Assembly (NCBI GenBank): GCA_037783545.1 | Contig: JBBELK010001395.1 | Coordinates: forward strand, 112,881 to 176,880 | DNA from: Henricia sp. BOLD:AAB3569 | Taxonomy: Eukaryota; Echinodermata; Asteroidea; Spinulosida; Echinasteridae | Direction: 5' to 3' | DNA: 64,000 bases | Shown here: piece by piece, positions 44,226 to 54,880 of the stretch | Layout of the letters: each line of letters begins with the position of its first letter | How positions within the stretch are numbered: the first letter of the stretch is position 1 | The notes under the pieces: model-generated | What the model was told of the DNA's origin: nothing | The model's input: only the letters and a program-made list of their open reading frames with translations | The model's database searches: none | Made by a program: the position numbers and the translations under genes

Positions 44226-44631
44226 CATTACTTTCCAAGACCTTAAATTAGTCAAAATGTCCATTTGCTAGATTAAACTACGGATTCAACCAACGGTCAC
44301 CTTTGGTCGTCAGCAACCGAAGACGTTCATTGGTTGAAGTAGTAATTACGTCAGAAACGTGTTTCTGGTTTATGTTCGCGAAAACAGGCCCTAGCTTAGA
44401 CTGGTTCCCACTCCACATATAACGAATGCATATGAGGACCAGCTGCCGTAGTGTTTGTTATGTGTTTATTTTTAGGAGCGCATAACCGTTAATTTTCAAA
44501 GCGCGCTGAGCGCTACGGCACGTACTATTGTATAACAATTTTAAAGGGGTTATTCCATATTTGGCCAATGAAAATTTAAAACAGTTGACACACTGCATCA
44601 GCATTTTTAAAAAATGTCAAAAAAAATATTT

Positions 44632-44669
44632 ATACCTACCTACCTACCTACCTACCTACCTACCCACCC
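44632..44669. repeat. (ACCT)n microsatellite
   Basis: Nine perfect ACCT tetranucleotides followed by CCACCC variants, in non-coding sequence. Confidence 0.95.
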
Positions 44670-44895
44670 TATTTTCAAATGCCATGTAATTGGAAGCAGA
44701 ACCTTATTTATTTTGGCCTTGTTGTCCCGAGCCGCTGAGAGAGTTGTGAGTATTTTAAAATGATTTTTATAAATTAGCATTGGTTCCCATAGGGCCCCGA
44801 TTTACTTAGGTTCACCCTGTAATAGATGGTGACAACCTGTGGCTTTTTTCGCGGTCACAAGCAGAATGTGCTTCTGACGTAAATATGTATTTGAC

Positions 44896-45065
44896 CAATA
44901 GACAGCCGAAGAGTGACGTGTGCCATGGTAATTGGCTCTAAACATCATGGCCGTCGGAAAAAGTACCACTGCAAAAGCACAGGGACACGGTTAGGTGATG
45001 TTTAGTGTAGAGCAATTGCCTAAGCAACTAACAAGAGAAGACGTATTCACTTCGGTAGTCTATTG
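44896..45065. mobile_element. 170-bp MITE with CAATAGACAGCCGAAG ends, copy 1
   Basis: The left CAATAGACAGCCGAAG and right CTTCGGTAGTCTATTG termini are inverted with two mismatches. The interior 'ggtaattggctctaaacatc' and 'gcacagggacacggtt' recurs at 45693-45869 and inside both arms of the palindrome at 60131-62520. Confidence 0.8.
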
Positions 45066-45347
45066 TCGGCTTTGGTCGTCGGCAACCCAAGCCGCCCAAA
45101 TGGTTGAACTATGGAGCTCCATGGTTGGACCATCAAAAATGTGTTTCCAGTTTTGGTCGCGGAAACGCGACCCAGTATTGGTTTCGCCAGCATTTTTGTA
45201 CTACTGTTGATCGGAAATGCACACTTCACCTTTTTTTTTCATTTCAGTCAGTTTGCGAAGCCAGAGGCTTTAAACAAAATTATTTAATCACTTACCCATT
45301 TGCAATAGAGTACTGAACTAAAAACGTCATCCTTTGTGTGTTATTAT

Positions 45348-45561
45348 GTTAGATATAGAAAACTAGAGTGCGCATTCCCAATACATGATGTGCCGATATG
45401 GACGCCGCCATTTTGGCTTAACGCTATGGGTGCACGGTGGGCAAAGGGGTGTTGCCCACTTTGCACTCGTAGCGTTAAGCAAACATGGCGCCGCCCACAT
45501 CAGCACAGTCCACACACGTGACTTGAATAGCCAGTGCACACTCTAGTTGTCTATATCTAAC
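45348..45561. mobile_element. 214-bp hairpin MITE
   Basis: GTTAGATATAGA.AACTAGAGTG at the left is mirrored by CACTCTAGTT.TCTATATCTAAC at the right. A strong inner hairpin pairs GGCTTAACGCTA with TAGCGTTAAGC and GGGCAAAG with CTTTGC-like sequence. Non-coding. Confidence 0.75.
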
Positions 45562-45692
45562 TCTATGCTAGGTCTATACACTTAAACCAGTAAACTGTTT
45601 TCCTGCGCTTTAGCAATAGACGATTCAGATTACCGGCGAATGTTTAGACCCAATTACCATGGCAACTGACGTCACGCTTCAAATATTGATTT

Positions 45693-45869
45693 CAATAGAC
45701 AGCCGAAGTGTGCACGTGCTGCCATGGTAATTGGCTCTAAACATCATGGCCGTCGGAAAAAATACCATTGCAAAAGCACAAGGACACGGTTCAGTGATTT
45801 TTAGTGTAGAGCCATTGTCTAGGCAACCAACAAAAGATGACGACACGTATTCAGTTCGGCAGTCTATTA
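45693..45869. mobile_element. MITE with CAATAGACAGCCGAAG ends, copy 2
   Basis: Same family as 44896-45065 with high similarity through 'aattggctctaaacatcatg', 'gccgtcggaaaaa' and 'acggttcagtgattttta'. The right end CGGCAGTCTATTAT is slightly decayed. A reversed fragment of the family lies just upstream (about 45635-45680). Confidence 0.8.
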
Positions 45870-46122
45870 TGCGTAGATGACCGTTTGCATTATTTCATCA
45901 CGGAAAAGGAAAAGTTGTGTTTTCTTTCAGAGTGTATATAGCAAAATGTGATTTTTTAAATTTTATTTGGAGAGATAATTGAAATAAGAGAAATTTGAAT
46001 AAATGACATTAATATTGTAATACATCTCACTGATTAAATAGTAAATAATCGAAAATAAAATACAGTTTACAGTGCGCATGCATACTTCTATTCCAAAGGC
46101 TGCACTCCACGCTCTTTATATA

Positions 46123-46775
46123 CAGGGTGTCCATAAAAAAAAGGAAACCCATTTTAAAATGCGAATTTTCAGAAATCTGTGCGATATTTCAAAAAGAGGT
46201 GTGTATGTAGGGAAAGTCCAGACTGTCCTCTGTTCAATGGTACCAGGGTCATTATGTAACTGTCATGCATGACAGTGAGCAAACACCGCCATTATGAAAG
46301 GTGTAGAAATCATCACTGTGACAAGTTATTTTCCTGTGTGGTAATGGATGTGTGGGAATCTTTAACTTTCTTTTGCTGTTAATCACCTCCGCCAAGACCT
46401 TTGAATAAGACGAGCAGTCAGACATGAGGAGACGATATGAGCTGTGTATTGAGCTGAGAGAAATGATGGGCATGTCGAGGGCACACACCCGGCCTGAATT
46501 TATCTGTAAGGTAAGGTTTGTATAGAAATGTTTCATCACTTCATTGCCCATATCCCACTTTCAAGTGGAGTGCTAACTTGTCACAGTGATAATTTCACCA
46601 CCTTTCATAATGGCAATGTTTGCTCAGTCATGCATGGCAGTTACATAATGACCCTGGTACCATTGGACAGAGGACAGTCTGGACTTTCCCTACATACACA
46701 CCTCTTTTTGAAATATTGCACAGATTTCTGATAATTTCTGATAAAGATGGGTTTCCCTTTTGTATGGACACCCTG
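46123..46775. mobile_element. Mariner-like non-autonomous element with roughly 200-bp TIRs and TA duplication
   Basis: CAGGGTGTCCATA... at the left and ...TATGGACACCCTG at the right, flanked by TA (46121-46122 and 46776-46777). The arms match over about 200 bp, for example 'ggaaagtccagactgtcctc' and its mirror 'gaggacagtctggactttcc'. The middle, about 46335-46560, has a short open stretch (MRRYELCIELREMMGMSR) of unknown origin. TA duplication and CAGGGTGTCC ends are typical of Tc1/mariner-type MITEs. Confidence 0.88.
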
Positions 46776-46777
46776 TA

Positions 46778-47454
46778 GTTTGGTCCTTTCGGCTGGCTTC
46801 TGAGCGCCGTCTGAACTACAATTTTAGCCTTGGCAAGGGTACCTCAATCACCCCAAACAATACTAAAGCTTGGTTTAAGACCGTTTAGAAAGTCGGTTTT
46901 ATAGACATAAAAAAGTACATTATAACTCGCATTTTGTTGAGTTGTTGTTATTATGAATTGCTTACAACCATTCTACACCTTTCAGACTTTATAAATCTTG
47001 CCTTCACATTACATGTATTATGACCGCACATAAACCCTTATCAAACCACACGTAAAATATGATTGGTCCTTGCCAGCACGTCACCAAGACTTCAAGCTGG
47101 CCGTTTCTAAAGGATATGACTAATGCAATAATTAGGCCCAATGATAAAGAGACCTAGATTGGTTCCCGATCCCTATAGATTGGTTCGCTTATTGCGAAAA
47201 TATAGGGATCGGTAAAGGGCAGCCATGACGGGCAGAATTCTGCCCGTCACGTGGTTAATATTATTTTTATATTTTTAGTAAGTGCGCAGATTTTGCATTG
47301 ACATTTGTAACTTGGGCGTGCGTGTCGAACATATCCAATTATGTAAATAAAGTACATTGCCTAAAGCAAAGGGCTTGGCCAATTTTTAAATATAAAAAAA
47401 CACAATGCGCACGCGCAAAGACGACCAATTACAGATCAAGCGCCCTTTACCTTA
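46778..47454. other. Intergenic; 24-bp perfect palindrome at 47226-47249
   Basis: No gene recognised. 47226-47249 is a perfect palindrome (half-site TGACGGGCAGAA). Another pair, GATCCCTATA/TATAGGGATC, lies at about 47169-47211. Confidence 0.6.
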
Positions 47455-48642
47455 GACTGGTTCCCTTGTCCACATATTTACTTCCCCTCCGTCGTATATG
47501 AGGACAGGTACACGCCGCCATGTTTGGCATAGATATCCAGGAATTCCTGGATGTTTATGCAAATTAAAAGGACTGTGTCACGGTTTGCGCAAGCGCCAAG
47601 CAGGCGCCCAGAATACAGTGTGTTGCGCGCCTTCGTTCGATTTGGCATCGCGCGCGCTACGCAATCAATGTCTGGGAAAATAACAGCGGCGGCAGCAGCG
47701 GTATTTTTGCATCGACAGCAGAAGATATTCCTGTAAAATTGCTGTCAGAACCAAATAAACATACTGGTTTCGGTGGGAATCAAGGTTGAACAAATAGCTC
47801 TATATCCAACCATGTCATTCATATCATTCGATGGGGTTTCTGTCATGTTTTGTCGATTTTTTTTATGCGATGAAAAACTTTTTTTTGAACAACGGCCGCA
47901 CTGTGATATTGATGTTTGGCGGCTTAAAAATACGGCAAACAGCGCCATTTCAAGTAAAAAATAATGTATCAGTACAAACCTGTGCGTTGACGAGTACACC
48001 ACTGCCAAAATTACTAAATAATTATAAGGGATGGCAAAGATTGAATAGGATATGCAAAACCCAGCGACAAAATTAACGATTGCGAAATTCACTCGTTGTT
48101 GAGCAAACTCTAAAAATAGATCATGCATATATTTAATACAACGACCAATCACGCGTGGTAATACAACGGCCAATCACCCGTGGTTATTGCTCGGCGTGTG
48201 CCTGTCCTTGTATACACCAATCCGGTTATAGGGTCTTCTTCCCTGTACATCCGCCATAGCTGGGGGGCTTCCACTGAATGAACTGTATGTTTTTGTTGTT
48301 GCTGAAGCTGCATTTGTTTACTTCGAACAAGTTGCGCGTCTTTGTAGGGTTGTGTGCGCGCGAAGGCGGGCGCGTCGCGTGTACGCAAAGGCGGGCGCGT
48401 CGCGTATACGCGAAGGAGGCTCGTTCGTGCATGTAATGGATGAGCGCTTTTCGTTCTAACAGCAACACAAAACGCACAGCCCATGCACTGGACGTCCCCC
48501 AGCTATGGCGGCATGCAGGGAGGAGATCTTAGTTACCGGATTGGTGTATAGCGAGAGCAGCGTAGTGCACATGGACAGGGGACCAGTCTACCTTTACCTG
48601 TCCTTATATTCTCCTGTGTGAATATGTGGACGGGAACCAGTC
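47455..48642. mobile_element. TIR element with GACTGGTTCCC ends and TA duplication
   Basis: GACTGGTTCCCTTGTCCACATAT at the left, split by one small difference, mirrors ATATGTGGACGGGAACCAGTC at the right, and both are flanked by TA. An inner inverted pair, 48215-48262 with 48494-48548 ('acaccaatccggt', 'cgccatagctggggg'), is a second hairpin nested inside. The same termini bound 60527-62124. No intact ORF. Confidence 0.75.
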
Positions 48643-48974
48643 TAAAAGAGACCCAAACCTATCGGCCATTGTTTAATTGTGATACCTAGCAACAAAAGAA
48701 ACACAAATTTAGTTCAATCAAAATTTACATATTTTCATAACAGCTTCATTTCGCATTACTGCATAAAACTTCAGTGTGCTGAAAATTCCCACTTTCAGAT
48801 CGACTTTTTTCCAATCAAAAAGTGAAAAAAAAGTTGCGTTTCTTTTGTTGCTCGTTATAGCTTGATAACAGTGACTCACTGACTTTAATCTTAACCTTAT
48901 CTTACTTGTGCGTACAAAGCATGTTCTTCGACAGCGGGTCTGGGCTTTTGAATAACCGCACTACTCGATTCTGC
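48643..48974. other. Downstream region of the Ig receptor gene
   Basis: On the - strand this is the presumed 3' UTR. The only poly(A)-signal-like hexamer nearby is ATTAAA (- strand, 48884-48889), about 86 bp after the stop codon. Confidence 0.45.
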
Positions 48975-50789
48975 CTAATCGGGGTTCTCCGGGCTTCCAG
49001 GTTTTGCCACAGTGTAGCCGTTTTTATCCAAAGTCCATTTAAACATTAATTTCATCTTCTTGAGCTTCCGAGGCCGAGCGTAGAGGGCGGTATCCGTTGG
49101 AGTACGCCCGGATGCCGAAGGCCTGCGGGACGCCAAGTTACTGTCTCTTCGCTTTGCCTTTTTCGGCACAGCATACTGTGGAAAGCGGGAATTGAGGACG
49201 GAGGGTTCGCGCAGGCTCCGAGGAGTGCCCCTTTTAGGTTTCTTGGGTACGGCGTAACGGGGCGTTGCTGTTACCCCTGAACTTGTTCCCGGCTGCGGAG
49301 GCAACATAGCTGTACTCGCTCCAACGACAGGTTCGGTTAAGGATACCTCCTCGTAAGTATTTCCACGCTGGTCTTCGCTCGGCACAGCTAGGGCCGTAGC
49401 TGGAACTTCTTCGTAGGTATTCCCACTGTCATTTTCGGTGTCCGCACTGACTGCGGCCGTTGGGGTGACATCTGGGTAGGCATACACGAGGTCTGCTAAA
49501 GCCATCTCTTCCCACCCCACCCTGGTCCCGCCTCGCTTTCTTTTCCTCCACACGCAGCAGTAACACGCCAGCACCACCAACACGGACGTAGACCCAACGG
49601 CGGCCAAAATGAAGCCGAATCTAGCTACAATTGGAAGAGCACCTTGGGTGTTTCCAACGGTGACCCTTATTTGCTGTGTCGTCATCTGAAGGGTTTGGGT
49701 GAAGCTGGTTTCTGCGGTGGTAACGATTGATCGAGTGGTACCCTCGTCTTCCGCAGATACAGCAGTCAATGCTTTGGAGGTAGACGTTTGTGTCATCTCC
49801 ACCGTGACTGTGATCGTCGCATTCCCCGTCAGGCCGCTTGGCGTGCTCACAAAGCACGTCGCTGCAATGTCCTCTCGCACCGAGTAAATCGACAGGAAGT
49901 GAGTGCTTTCAAACACTCGATACCGGTCCGCGGGTAGCTCATTCCCGGTTTGTGCATTCCTCACCTCCCAGCTGTAGCTGGTCACGTTCGGGTAGCCAGA
50001 TCCTTCGCACACTAAAGACACACCGACACCTTCTGCGACGGTCGTCACAGAAGTCAGGATTCGGGCTGTTGGGAGTATTATCAGGGGCTTAACGGAGCAG
50101 TATCTAGGTTCATTCAGGACAGGCGATGTCATGGTACATGTAAAGGCAACCCCGTTGTCATCTGGCTCCAACTGTCTCTGAAAGGTGAGCTGATTAGTTG
50201 ATTCGGAGCTGGCCAGATTCACTTCAGAGTCACCCCTTCGGAAGGCTAACAGCGGCGGCGGATTCCCGGTGGAGGTACACCCAAAGGTCACCCCGTCTCC
50301 AACTTTATAATCGGTGATGTCTGTCCCACCCAAGGCAGGTTCCGCGCGGCACTCGGGATATGCTGGTTCGGGCGGAACGTGGACAGTCAGGGTCGTGATG
50401 GCGACGAGTTTGGAGAGAGATCCCGGGAACATGTAATGACAGGAGTACGATCCGCTGTCCGTGAGCTGCAAGTCCCGAATCCTGAGATTGAATTGGTCCT
50501 CGCTCGGATCACCGACAATCGCCAGTCGCTCTCTCAACTCCAGCGGGAGAGCCACCTCGATGTCCCGGTTGTAGCTCAGGTAGTGACTGGCCTCGTAGTG
50601 GTACCATCGTATGCGGCTTGTACCCACGCGTTTCAAGTCACACACCAGCGTCACCTCCCTGCTTACGTTCGCGTTGATCTGACTCGGAGGCCCTTCGTCC
50701 AAGCTAACAAAGTCAGCCACCGCTAAATCAAGTCCAATCACCCTTAAAGAAATTACCACAAAAGCGAAAACTGTCAAGTGTCCATCCAT
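48975..50789 (-). CDS. Single-exon Ig-superfamily transmembrane receptor with tyrosine-motif tail
   Basis: 604 codons without intron. Residues 1-25 are a signal peptide. A V-set-like Ig domain spans 27-138 (Cys50, Cys117, DSGSYSC), a second Ig domain about 140-238 (Cys171, Cys218, extra Cys147/Cys231), and a third about 240-332 (Cys261, Cys312). A Ser/Thr-rich stalk runs 333-384. A membrane helix at about 389-413 is followed by the stop-transfer WRKRKR. N-glycosylation sequons lie at 41, 268 and 323. The tail (415-604) has Tyr in YAYP (436), NTYEEV (459 and 479), YAVP (512 and 539), YARP (570) and YTVA (592). YEEV suits SRC-type SH2 domains and YxxP suits CRK-type SH2 domains. The ectodomain layout recalls nectin/CADM-type adhesion receptors, but I recognise no ortholog. 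Confidence 0.88.
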   Translation of the reverse strand: MDGHLTVFAFVVISLRVIGLDLAVADFVSLDEGPPSQINANVSREVTLVCDLKRVGTSRIRWYHYEASHYLSYNRDIEVALPLELRERLAIVGDPSEDQFNLRIRDLQLTDSGSYSCHYMFPGSLSKLVAITTLTVHVPPEPAYPECRAEPALGGTDITDYKVGDGVTFGCTSTGNPPPLLAFRRGDSEVNLASSESTNQLTFQRQLEPDDNGVAFTCTMTSPVLNEPRYCSVKPLIILPTARILTSVTTVAEGVGVSLVCEGSGYPNVTSYSWEVRNAQTGNELPADRYRVFESTHFLSIYSVREDIAATCFVSTPSGLTGNATITVTVEMTQTSTSKALTAVSAEDEGTTRSIVTTAETSFTQTLQMTTQQIRVTVGNTQGALPIVARFGFILAAVGSTSVLVVLACYCCVWRKRKRGGTRVGWEEMALADLVYAYPDVTPTAAVSADTENDSGNTYEEVPATALAVPSEDQRGNTYEEVSLTEPVVGASTAMLPPQPGTSSGVTATPRYAVPKKPKRGTPRSLREPSVLNSRFPQYAVPKKAKRRDSNLASRRPSASGRTPTDTALYARPRKLKKMKLMFKWTLDKNGYTVAKPGSPENPD

Positions 50790-51770
50790 CCCGTAACACA
50801 GTCTGTCTAACTCGGTCTGTATTTAATGAAGCGCCAAGCAAACTCCCTTTCCCCTTAAATATGTCCCTCACATGTTCCAAAGTGCACCGATATTTTGCCA
50901 AGATATGCGAGCACTGTGACACCAAATCAATAAAATAACTTTTTGTTCAACCAACTATTTTCCCAGCTGACCGAGAGCCAAAACAGCCTGGGTGGAGTGA
51001 TGCGCATCCGGTGGTTTGGTTGCGTGGTCGGTTTCAGTTCCGTGATCATCAGCTGTTTTCAATACATCCCGCCATGCATGTCATGAGCGAGTCATTACTA
51101 GAGTTTACAATCATCATTTAACCATGACATGACAAACAATTCCTTCAAACAAATTAAACCACCACAACAAAACGCATTGGGTGTTCATTTTTCCTTGACA
51201 CTCTGCGAATTTTACTACCAAGTTGAAATTTTGAACCGGGATTCTGAAGTCCCAGTACATCCTTTGCATTTTACTTTCGACAATTTTACGAATTGACAAG
51301 AAAAACACCGACTAAAAATTGATAGCAATTATGGTATTAACAAACACCACAGCATTTTTTGTCACGTGTAAAAATGGTACATTTGCGGGTACTTTTGTGG
51401 AAGACATTGCCCATTGAAGGTGCAAACAATTTTTTACCATTCATTAAACACAAAAACCATGCACTGATTTTAAGTTTTTCTGAAGTATTACTGAATCTAG
51501 TGGCTGGAATTTCTACAAGGCAGTTTATCAACATTTTTCTTTAGTTATGTAATGCTGCTGTTCTTGAGATTCGTAAAAAAGTTTCATCTGCAGATGATTT
51601 AAAGGCAGTACATGGTTACGTATCTCGAAAATCAGAAATGTTCACAGATTTACGCCTAACTTACACAATATAAACATGATGACCGTAGAAAACTTCCTCT
51701 GAAATGGTTTTGTCTGAAGTGCTATAGTCTTTGAGAAATGAGTAAAACAATTATTTTTCGTCTCATGAGA
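50790..51770. other. Upstream of the Ig receptor gene
   Basis: Presumed promoter and 5' UTR of the - strand gene; no convincing TATA box. 51430-51540 matches a repeat piece at 28850-28935. No other gene seen. Confidence 0.45.
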
Positions 51771-51775
51771 CAAAT

Positions 51776-51940
51776 TCAATTCGCCCAAGTGCCATTTCGC
51801 CCCCAAACCACTTCGCCCGAGTGCCATTTCGCCCCAAATCACTTCGTCCAAACACTACATCGCCCAAATGCCACTTCGCCCCAAAACCACTTCGCGCACA
51901 GGACGTGGTTCAGGGCGAAGTGGTTTTGGGGCGAAATGAC
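51776..51940. repeat. CACTTCGCCC minisatellite with inverted end
   Basis: Units of TTCGCCCCAAA.CACTTCG and CCAAGTGCCA alternate about six times, then 'gcgaagtggttttggggcga' reads in reverse at the right end (51917-51936). Probably a palindromic MITE whose arm expanded as a minisatellite. Confidence 0.8.
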
Positions 51941-52785
51941 TGCAAACCCGTTTTTGACTGTTTTCTCAAAAGTACGGAGCTGGTTTTTGCTTAGGTTGGT
52001 TTTAATCATGCATATCTTCAATCACACAGGGGGCGATAAAACTATTTGTAACAGTTTACCAATCATGCGTATACTATCTTTAATGGGCCTTCAAGCTTAC
52101 ATCACCCCATTCAAATGATACTCTGACTTATGGACGAATATTTCAATAACATGTACACTCTCGATACTATTACACCTTCAGCAATTTAATTTATAAATCG
52201 GCAATAAGTACAGATGGTAACCTACACTGCCCTTATCAAAAGCTATATTCGCACTCACGGCAAACTATTCATTATGTGTACTGCATCATTGTTTTAACAA
52301 AATAAATTGTTTCCAAAGTTAAGGCTATTAAAACCATTTAGATTTTGTTTTGTACTGTACCAAGTTCGCTTCAACTTGTGGTGGCAAAAATTTAATAATT
52401 TGAAGCCAATAGTTTTAAAATTCTATCAAGCCAATAACACAACACATGAATGGATTACTTAGGTGTTTTTTTTGTTGTTGTTGTTGTGATTGTCAACATA
52501 TCACTACTTATAATCAAAATACAAATTTCTCTCCGACAATCGAATACTGACCACGCACAGACGCATGCATGCATGTACGTATTTTCATAAACAATACTGC
52601 AGCTACACGAGTTCTTTGCATACATGCACTTGGTAAAAAAAAAATTCAAATCATAATAGGGCGTACATATATAGCTTTATCGGGGTTGTCATAAAATTCT
52701 CAGAAACTAACTAATTCAGTTTAGTATATTCTACACCCTGCTTCCGACAGTGAATTTAAAAAATGCATTTTTTTCTGGTCGAGCT
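51941..52785. other. Intergenic, nothing recognised
   Basis: AT-rich; a short (TTG)n run at about 52470-52487 and a stray TAATAGGGCGTA near 52657 that resembles the end of the next element. Confidence 0.5.
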
Positions 52786-52790
52786 TTAAT

Positions 52791-53195
52791 AGGGCGTGTT
52801 TTTTTCTCTCGGACGGATGCAAATTTAGATCTGCGCAGCTAGATCCAGGGTGAACTCCTTTACTTCGCGCAGACCCTGATCGAGATCTGTGGAATCCTTC
52901 TCGAGTGATGGTTCAGCGCTAGATCCAAAATGGCGACGTAAACATCGCGACGATTTTTGTGTGAGTAAAATCGTGTCGTTTCAGTTATCAGAGGCAACAC
53001 ACGATATACGGGATACAAACAAATTTAGGCTGCTTGTTTATTTACTATGAATGTCGTGGGTGAAATTTGGAACAGAAATTTGACAAATTTGGTAAATAAA
53101 TTGCAATTCACGTGACTTGAATTCCTAGTTGAGCAGTTTCGTTTGTTTTTGCGCGGTAAAACAACTCGGGATCGGTCATGAAAAAAACACGCCCT
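52791..53195. mobile_element. 405-bp TIR element with AGGGCGTGTTTTTTTC ends
   Basis: AGGGCGTGTTTTTTTC and GAAAAAAACACGCCCT are perfect inverted ends. AAT flanks both sides (52788-52790 and 53196-53198). The interior is unusually rich in AGATCT, CTAGATCC and CGCGCAG motifs. No transposase. Confidence 0.78.
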
Positions 53196-53221
53196 AATAC
53201 TACATGTAGTACCAAAAAGGG

Positions 53222-53305
53222 CCATGACATGCTAAACAACTTTATGCCTAGTCTTTCCTTCATATGATGGATTACGTGTACTGTTTAGCAAGACAGTACT
53301 ATTGT
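53222..53305. repeat. Diverged relic related to the 594-bp array MITE
   Basis: 'gctaaacaactttatgcct', 'tctttccttcatatgatgga' and 'ttacgtgtact' align with 'gctaaacaactttgtgccta', 'gctttgcttcacaatgacgg' and 'attacttgtaagtact' of the MITE's reverse strand. It shows the family exists outside the array. Confidence 0.55.
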
Positions 53306-53351
53306 TTATTTTGATGCAAAATCAATAAAAGGTAGCCTTTTTCCAACTTTG

Positions 53352-54140
53352 AAGATTTCATTGCAATAAATCACAGAAAGAGGGCGCTGTTTGGAGTGCA
53401 TCACTTCAGGAATAAGCCAGTTCGGAGTCTCGACTGCGCATGCGTCTCCCGACTTTGGTTTGAGATAAACAAAGCGGTATGCATTGTGTTTATCTCAAAT
53501 GACCTGTGTTTATCTCAAATGACCTTGACACAATCCCATAGACGTTCATTGCGCGCGCGAGATTCCGAACTGGCTTAGGCCTATAGACACAAGGAAAAAA
53601 TTAATAAAAAACATGACTTCAAGTTGGAGTTATGGCAAAATGTTGCAGTCCCCCATCCCCCACCCCCACCCCCCTCCCACAGTTGTCATGGCTTACAACA
53701 AGAAACATGCAAAACAAACTCAAACAGCCATGGATTAAAAAGGTTTCAAGAAGTTAAGATTTCATTGCAGTAAATCACATAAAGAGGGCGCTGTTTGGAG
53801 TGCATCACTTCAGGAAAACACACACGGGAAAAATAACGAAAAACATAAGATTTCAAGTTGGAGTTGTGGCAAATTGCTGCAGTTTCCACCCCTAGTTTTG
53901 TCATGGCTTACAACAGGCAACATGCAAAACAAACTCAAACAGCCATGGATTACAAAAGTTTCAAGAAGATTTCATTGCAGTAAATCACAGAAAGAGGGCG
54001 CTGTTTGGAGTGCATCACTTCAGGAAATTGCTGCAGTTTCCACCCCTAGTTTTGTCATGGCTTACAACAGGCAACATGCAAAACAAACTCAAACAGCCAT
54101 GGATTACAAAAGTTTTAGCAAGTTTGACAAAAAAGTGGAA
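53352..54140. repeat. Three tandem copies of a segment of about 200 bp
   Basis: 'aagagggcgctgtttggagt' then 'gcatcacttcagg' occurs at about 53378, 53783 and 53991. 'ttgtcatggcttacaaca' then 'aaacaaactcaaacagccat' also occurs three times (about 53683, 53897 and 54051). The first copy holds a MITE (53415-53575) and a C-rich run (about 53649-53680), which explain its greater length. Confidence 0.88.
53415..53575. mobile_element. 161-bp MITE in the first tandem copy, TA duplication
   Basis: AGCCAGTTCGGAGTCTCG and CGAGATTCCGAACTGGCT are inverted ends, flanked by TA. The interior has two direct copies of 'gtgtttatctcaaatgacct'. The other two tandem copies lack the insert. Confidence 0.85.
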
Positions 54141-54619
54141 TCTGTTGGGTACAGTTGAATGTTATTTTCCTGTGTTTGCCTCTTGTGACCTCACAACCTT
54201 GCTCATGAACATTAGCATAAAATATAAAAACCTTTGTTTTAACACAAGCTCCAAATAGGATTTCTATGTCTGTAATTGATCAGAGTAATTTCATCGATAA
54301 AAATCCCTAATCACGTAGGCCCTTTAAAACATTCATTGCCTTGTCAACCCGAGCGATATGTTATGGTAAATGCCACAATTTATTGCTGATAGGGTTGTGC
54401 ACCTTGGCTGGACAGCTATTATCTCGTTGAAACGAAATTTTTCTGGTGAATCGCTAGTAGCAGCAATAATAATGGCAACAGAGCCTAGCCCGCAGCCAGG
54501 AGTATGCTGCATGTGCAATAAATCCACCATTATTATTACCATTATTTTTGAACCAACCATTTTTCTCATGGGTGTTGAGATTTTTACATCATATAATTTG
54601 TCATAATTTTCTCCTTACC
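54141..54619. other. Intergenic, nothing recognised
   Basis: No gene, RNA or repeat boundary identified. Confidence 0.5.
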
Positions 54620-54880
54620 ATTCTGAAATGTTGCATTCTCAATCCGTATATTTTCAAGGATATCGTCAAAAAAACGACTGATGATTTGTAAACTAATTTA
54701 TCTGGTTCCACAAAGCAGTACAATAATTACACCAACCTGTTTGCTTCCACATCAAATTTGGAGATTGCAAATTTCTTGTTTTCTTTCCATGTATATGGAG
54801 GTATTTAATTTGATTGTTAGGTTAAAATGAAATCCATTTTCTGGTAAATATCTGAACTCGCTCCTGCTTAAGTCCAGTGC
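54620..54880 (+). repeat. Interspersed repeat family R1, copy 3
   Basis: Colinear with 24057-24325 over about 260 bp (TTTTCAAGGATATCGTC, TTTGTAAACTAA, ATTTGGAGATTGCAA, ATTGTTAGGTTAAAATGA, ATCCATTTTCTGG). About 75-80 percent identity by eye. Confidence 0.75.

Noticed and set aside
47745..48173. 142-codon - strand open frame
   Set aside because: It lies inside the TA-flanked repeat element, has no recognisable domain and its hydrophobic look comes from AT-rich DNA.
49621..50726. Additional open frames antisense or out of frame to the Ig receptor
   Set aside because: They are shadows of a GC-rich coding region; only the 604-codon frame has domain structure.
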